Assembly: GCA_021161545.1 (NCBI GenBank) | Contig: JAGHAJ010000194.1 | Span: 1 to 5,690 of the forward strand | Origin: Synergistota bacterium | Lineage (GTDB): Bacteria > Synergistota > JAGHAJ01 | Length of the DNA stretch: 5,690 bases | Reading direction: 5' to 3' | In this document: positions 5,492-5,690 of the stretch, in pieces | How the letters are laid out: each line of letters opens with the position of its first letter | How positions within the stretch are numbered: the stretch's first letter is position 1 | The notes under the pieces: model-generated | What the model was told of the DNA's origin: nothing | The model's database searches: none | Seen by the model: the letters and a program-made list of their open reading frames with translations, nothing else | Program-made: the position numbers and the translations under genes

Positions 5492-5690
5492 ATGGGCTTA
5501 TTTGTTAAAAAGAATGACCGTGTGAAGGTTTTGTCTGGCAAGGATAAAGGTAAAGAGGGAAAAGTCTTAAAGGTCTTTCCTTCTACTGGTAAGATTATAG
5601 TAGAGGGGATAAACTATGTGAAGAAGCATCAGAGACCTACTGACAAGAATCCACGGGGAGGGATTGTCAGGCAGGAAGCACCCATTTATG
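5492..5690 (+). CDS. rplX: 50S ribosomal protein L24 (partial, 3' end beyond window)
   Basis: L24 is an assembly initiator that binds the 5' end of 23S rRNA and lies near the tunnel exit. The window holds 66 codons and one extra base of roughly 100 expected (E. coli 104). A KOW motif is visible at about residues 8-34, with [23 protein letters not shown], then [14 protein letters not shown] at 37-50 and [11 protein letters not shown] at the edge, where the family usually continues with a V-S-N-V-type segment. AGGGGGAG at 5479-5486 is five bases before the ATG, and the gene starts 15 bases after rplN. Assignment is secure despite truncation by the window edge; no stop or frameshift is seen. Confidence 0.96.
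   Translation, partial: MGLFVKKNDRVKVLSGKDKGKEGKVLKVFPSTGKIIVEGINYVKKHQRPTDKNPRGGIVRQEAPIY

Overview
This window is an uninterrupted, all-plus-strand stretch of the bacterial str/S10/spc ribosomal-protein supercluster. It holds the last 39 codons of tuf (EF-Tu), then twelve complete ribosomal-protein genes, rpsJ-rplC-rplD-rplW-rplB-rpsS-rplV-rpsC-rplP-rpmC-rpsQ-rplN, and the first 66 codons of rplX, cut by the window edge. The gene order is the classical bacterial one. There is no insertion, mobile element, tRNA, CRISPR array or clear pseudogene, and no intergenic gap exceeds about 25 bases.

The organism is a bacterium: the proteins are of bacterial type and nearly every gene has a strong GGAGG-like Shine-Dalgarno sequence. 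I cannot name the lineage. The coding strand is purine-rich. Arginine is mostly AGG/AGA and isoleucine mostly ATA even in these highly expressed genes, a bias often seen in thermophiles and in several uncultivated phyla. tuf lying directly upstream of rpsJ argues against an E. coli-like layout, in which S10 has its own promoter and long leader. Several normally conserved residues in L2, L3, L4 and L22 differ from the E. coli or B. subtilis forms, which suggests a divergent lineage.

Layout: 1-122 tuf 3' end; 138-3171 rpsJ, rplC, rplD, rplW, rplB and rpsS; 3187-4842 rplV, rpsC, rplP and rpmC; 4846-5690 rpsQ, rplN and rplX, the start of the spc-type segment, with no break between the segments. 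The genes appear to form one transcription unit with tight translational coupling: rplD/rplW overlap by 3 bases, rpsC starts on the base after the rplV stop, and rpsQ/rplN overlap by 26 bases. Together they encode early and late assembly proteins of both subunits: L2, L3, L4, L14 and L16 around the peptidyl-transferase centre and subunit interface, L4, L22, L23, L24 and L29 along or around the exit tunnel, and S3, S10, S17 and S19 of the 30S.

I found no previously undescribed system here. The findings are modest: a missing S10 leader, unusual residues in functionally important loops, a gene overlap that lengthens S17, and unusual start-codon and codon choice.
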